The notes below the pieces were generated by a model, which was given only the letters and a program-made list of their open reading frames with translations, searched no databases and was not told the DNA's origin. Positions 6,071 to 6,576 of a DNA stretch of 6,576 nt are shown here, in pieces (position 1 is the first letter of the stretch; each line of letters begins with the position of its first letter). The position numbers and the translations under genes were made by a program. The stretch lies in contig MHQO01000076.1 in the NCBI GenBank assembly GCA_001820675.1, positions 1 to 6,576 on the forward strand, read 5' to 3'. This stretch comes from Candidatus Sungbacteria bacterium RIFCSPLOWO2_01_FULL_47_10 (GTDB lineage Bacteria > Patescibacteriota > Minisyncoccia > Sungbacterales > GWA2-42-14).

Positions 6071-6576
6071 ATGAACGAGAGATTTATTATAAGAGGAAGG
6101 AGAAAACTTGAAGGAGAAATTGACGTGAAGGGCGCCAAAAATTCGGTCGGCAATTTAATGATGGCGACACTTCTCACCGACGAGCAGTGCGTGCTGACCA
6201 ACGTCCCCGACAACAAAGAAACGGAAATTGTCGCCGGAATTTGCGAGCACATCGGAAGCGCGATACGGCGCGAAGGGGATACGCTTCGCATTCATACCCC
6301 GGAGATAAAAAATTTTCGCGTGACAGAACTTTCGCGGAAAAATCGTATTCCGATTTTGGCGCTCGGGCCGCTTCTTGTGCGTTCGCGCGAGGCGGAAGTT
6401 CCGCTTGTCGGCGGAGACAGGATTGGGCCGCGGCCGGTTGATTTTCACATCGGAGCGCTTGAGAAACTTGGGGCGGAACTTTCCGTAACCGATTCCGCAT
6501 ACGTCGCGAGAGCCCCCCGCGGGCTTTTTGGAACGAAGATTATTTTGCCGTATCCGAGCGTGGGCGCAACACAGAA
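6071..6576 (+). CDS. murA: UDP-N-acetylglucosamine 1-carboxyvinyltransferase, Cys-to-Asp type, 3' end cut off
   Basis: MurA transfers enolpyruvate from phosphoenolpyruvate to UDP-GlcNAc in the cytoplasm, the first committed step of peptidoglycan synthesis. The visible 168 residues cover roughly the first 40% of the usual enzyme (about 420). VKGAKN (19-24) carries Lys23 and Asn24, matching Lys22 and Asn23 of E. coli MurA. RIPILALGPLL (92-102) supplies an Arg equivalent to Arg91. GGDRIGPRPVDFHI (114-127) is the active-site loop with Arg121, and LPYPSVGAT (159-167) is a family hallmark. Asp116 stands where most MurA have the fosfomycin-reactive Cys115. The family's usual KN-AALP continues here as KN-SVGN, an unusual variant. 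ATG 6071 gives the normal N-terminal length; the upstream GATAGAAG is a weak ribosome binding site at best. It is divergent from the DUF1385 gene. A MurA-like paralogue cannot be fully excluded without the C-terminal half. Confidence 0.93.
   Translation, partial: MNERFIIRGRRKLEGEIDVKGAKNSVGNLMMATLLTDEQCVLTNVPDNKETEIVAGICEHIGSAIRREGDTLRIHTPEIKNFRVTELSRKNRIPILALGPLLVRSREAEVPLVGGDRIGPRPVDFHIGALEKLGAELSVTDSAYVARAPRGLFGTKIILPYPSVGATQ

Overview
The window holds six protein genes, two of them cut by its edges, packed with short intergenic gaps. The gene set, compact layout and moderate GC suggest a bacterium of the Candidate Phyla Radiation (Patescibacteria, Parcubacteria-like). The pointers are a membrane-anchored PEGA/propeller protein, a MurA with Asp in place of the usual active-site Cys, and a small HAD phosphatase next to a GHMP kinase. 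This placement is inference: there is no rRNA, ribosomal protein or other phylogenetic marker here. The four complete genes end in TAA or TAG and contain no in-frame TGA, so the standard code fits but recoding is not strictly excluded.

Layout. (1) 1-1640, minus: an ABC exporter half-transporter (membrane domain plus ATPase), cut at its C-terminus. (2) 1641-1822: a divergent intergenic region with a TTGACA-type promoter candidate for the exporter, an alternating GTGCGCGC repeat, and the ribosome binding site of the next gene. (3) 1823-3539, plus: a two-gene unit of a HAD-family phosphatase and, 7 bases later, a GHMP-family sugar kinase of the HddA/fucokinase type. (4) 3566-4984, minus, converging on the kinase with a 26-base gap: a single-pass membrane protein with a PEGA domain and a predicted beta-propeller. 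(5) 4984-5141: an imperfect inverted repeat and a probable terminator. (6) 5142-5969, minus: a divergent DUF1385 (YqhQ-like) membrane protein, clearly more AT-rich than its neighbours, with the best promoter and Shine-Dalgarno in the window and an operator-like palindrome at the predicted transcription start. (7) 6071 to the end, plus: murA, first step of peptidoglycan precursor synthesis, cut at its C-terminus.

The common theme is the cell envelope (export, peptidoglycan, membrane-anchored surface protein, possibly activated-sugar metabolism), but only the HAD-kinase pair has the spacing of a true operon. I see no CRISPR array, insertion sequence, tRNA, rRNA or phage module, and no clear previously undescribed multi-gene system. 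The items most worth a second look are the Cys-to-Asp MurA, the kinase-phosphatase pair, the AT-rich DUF1385 gene with its operator-like site, and the inverted repeat at 4984-5075.
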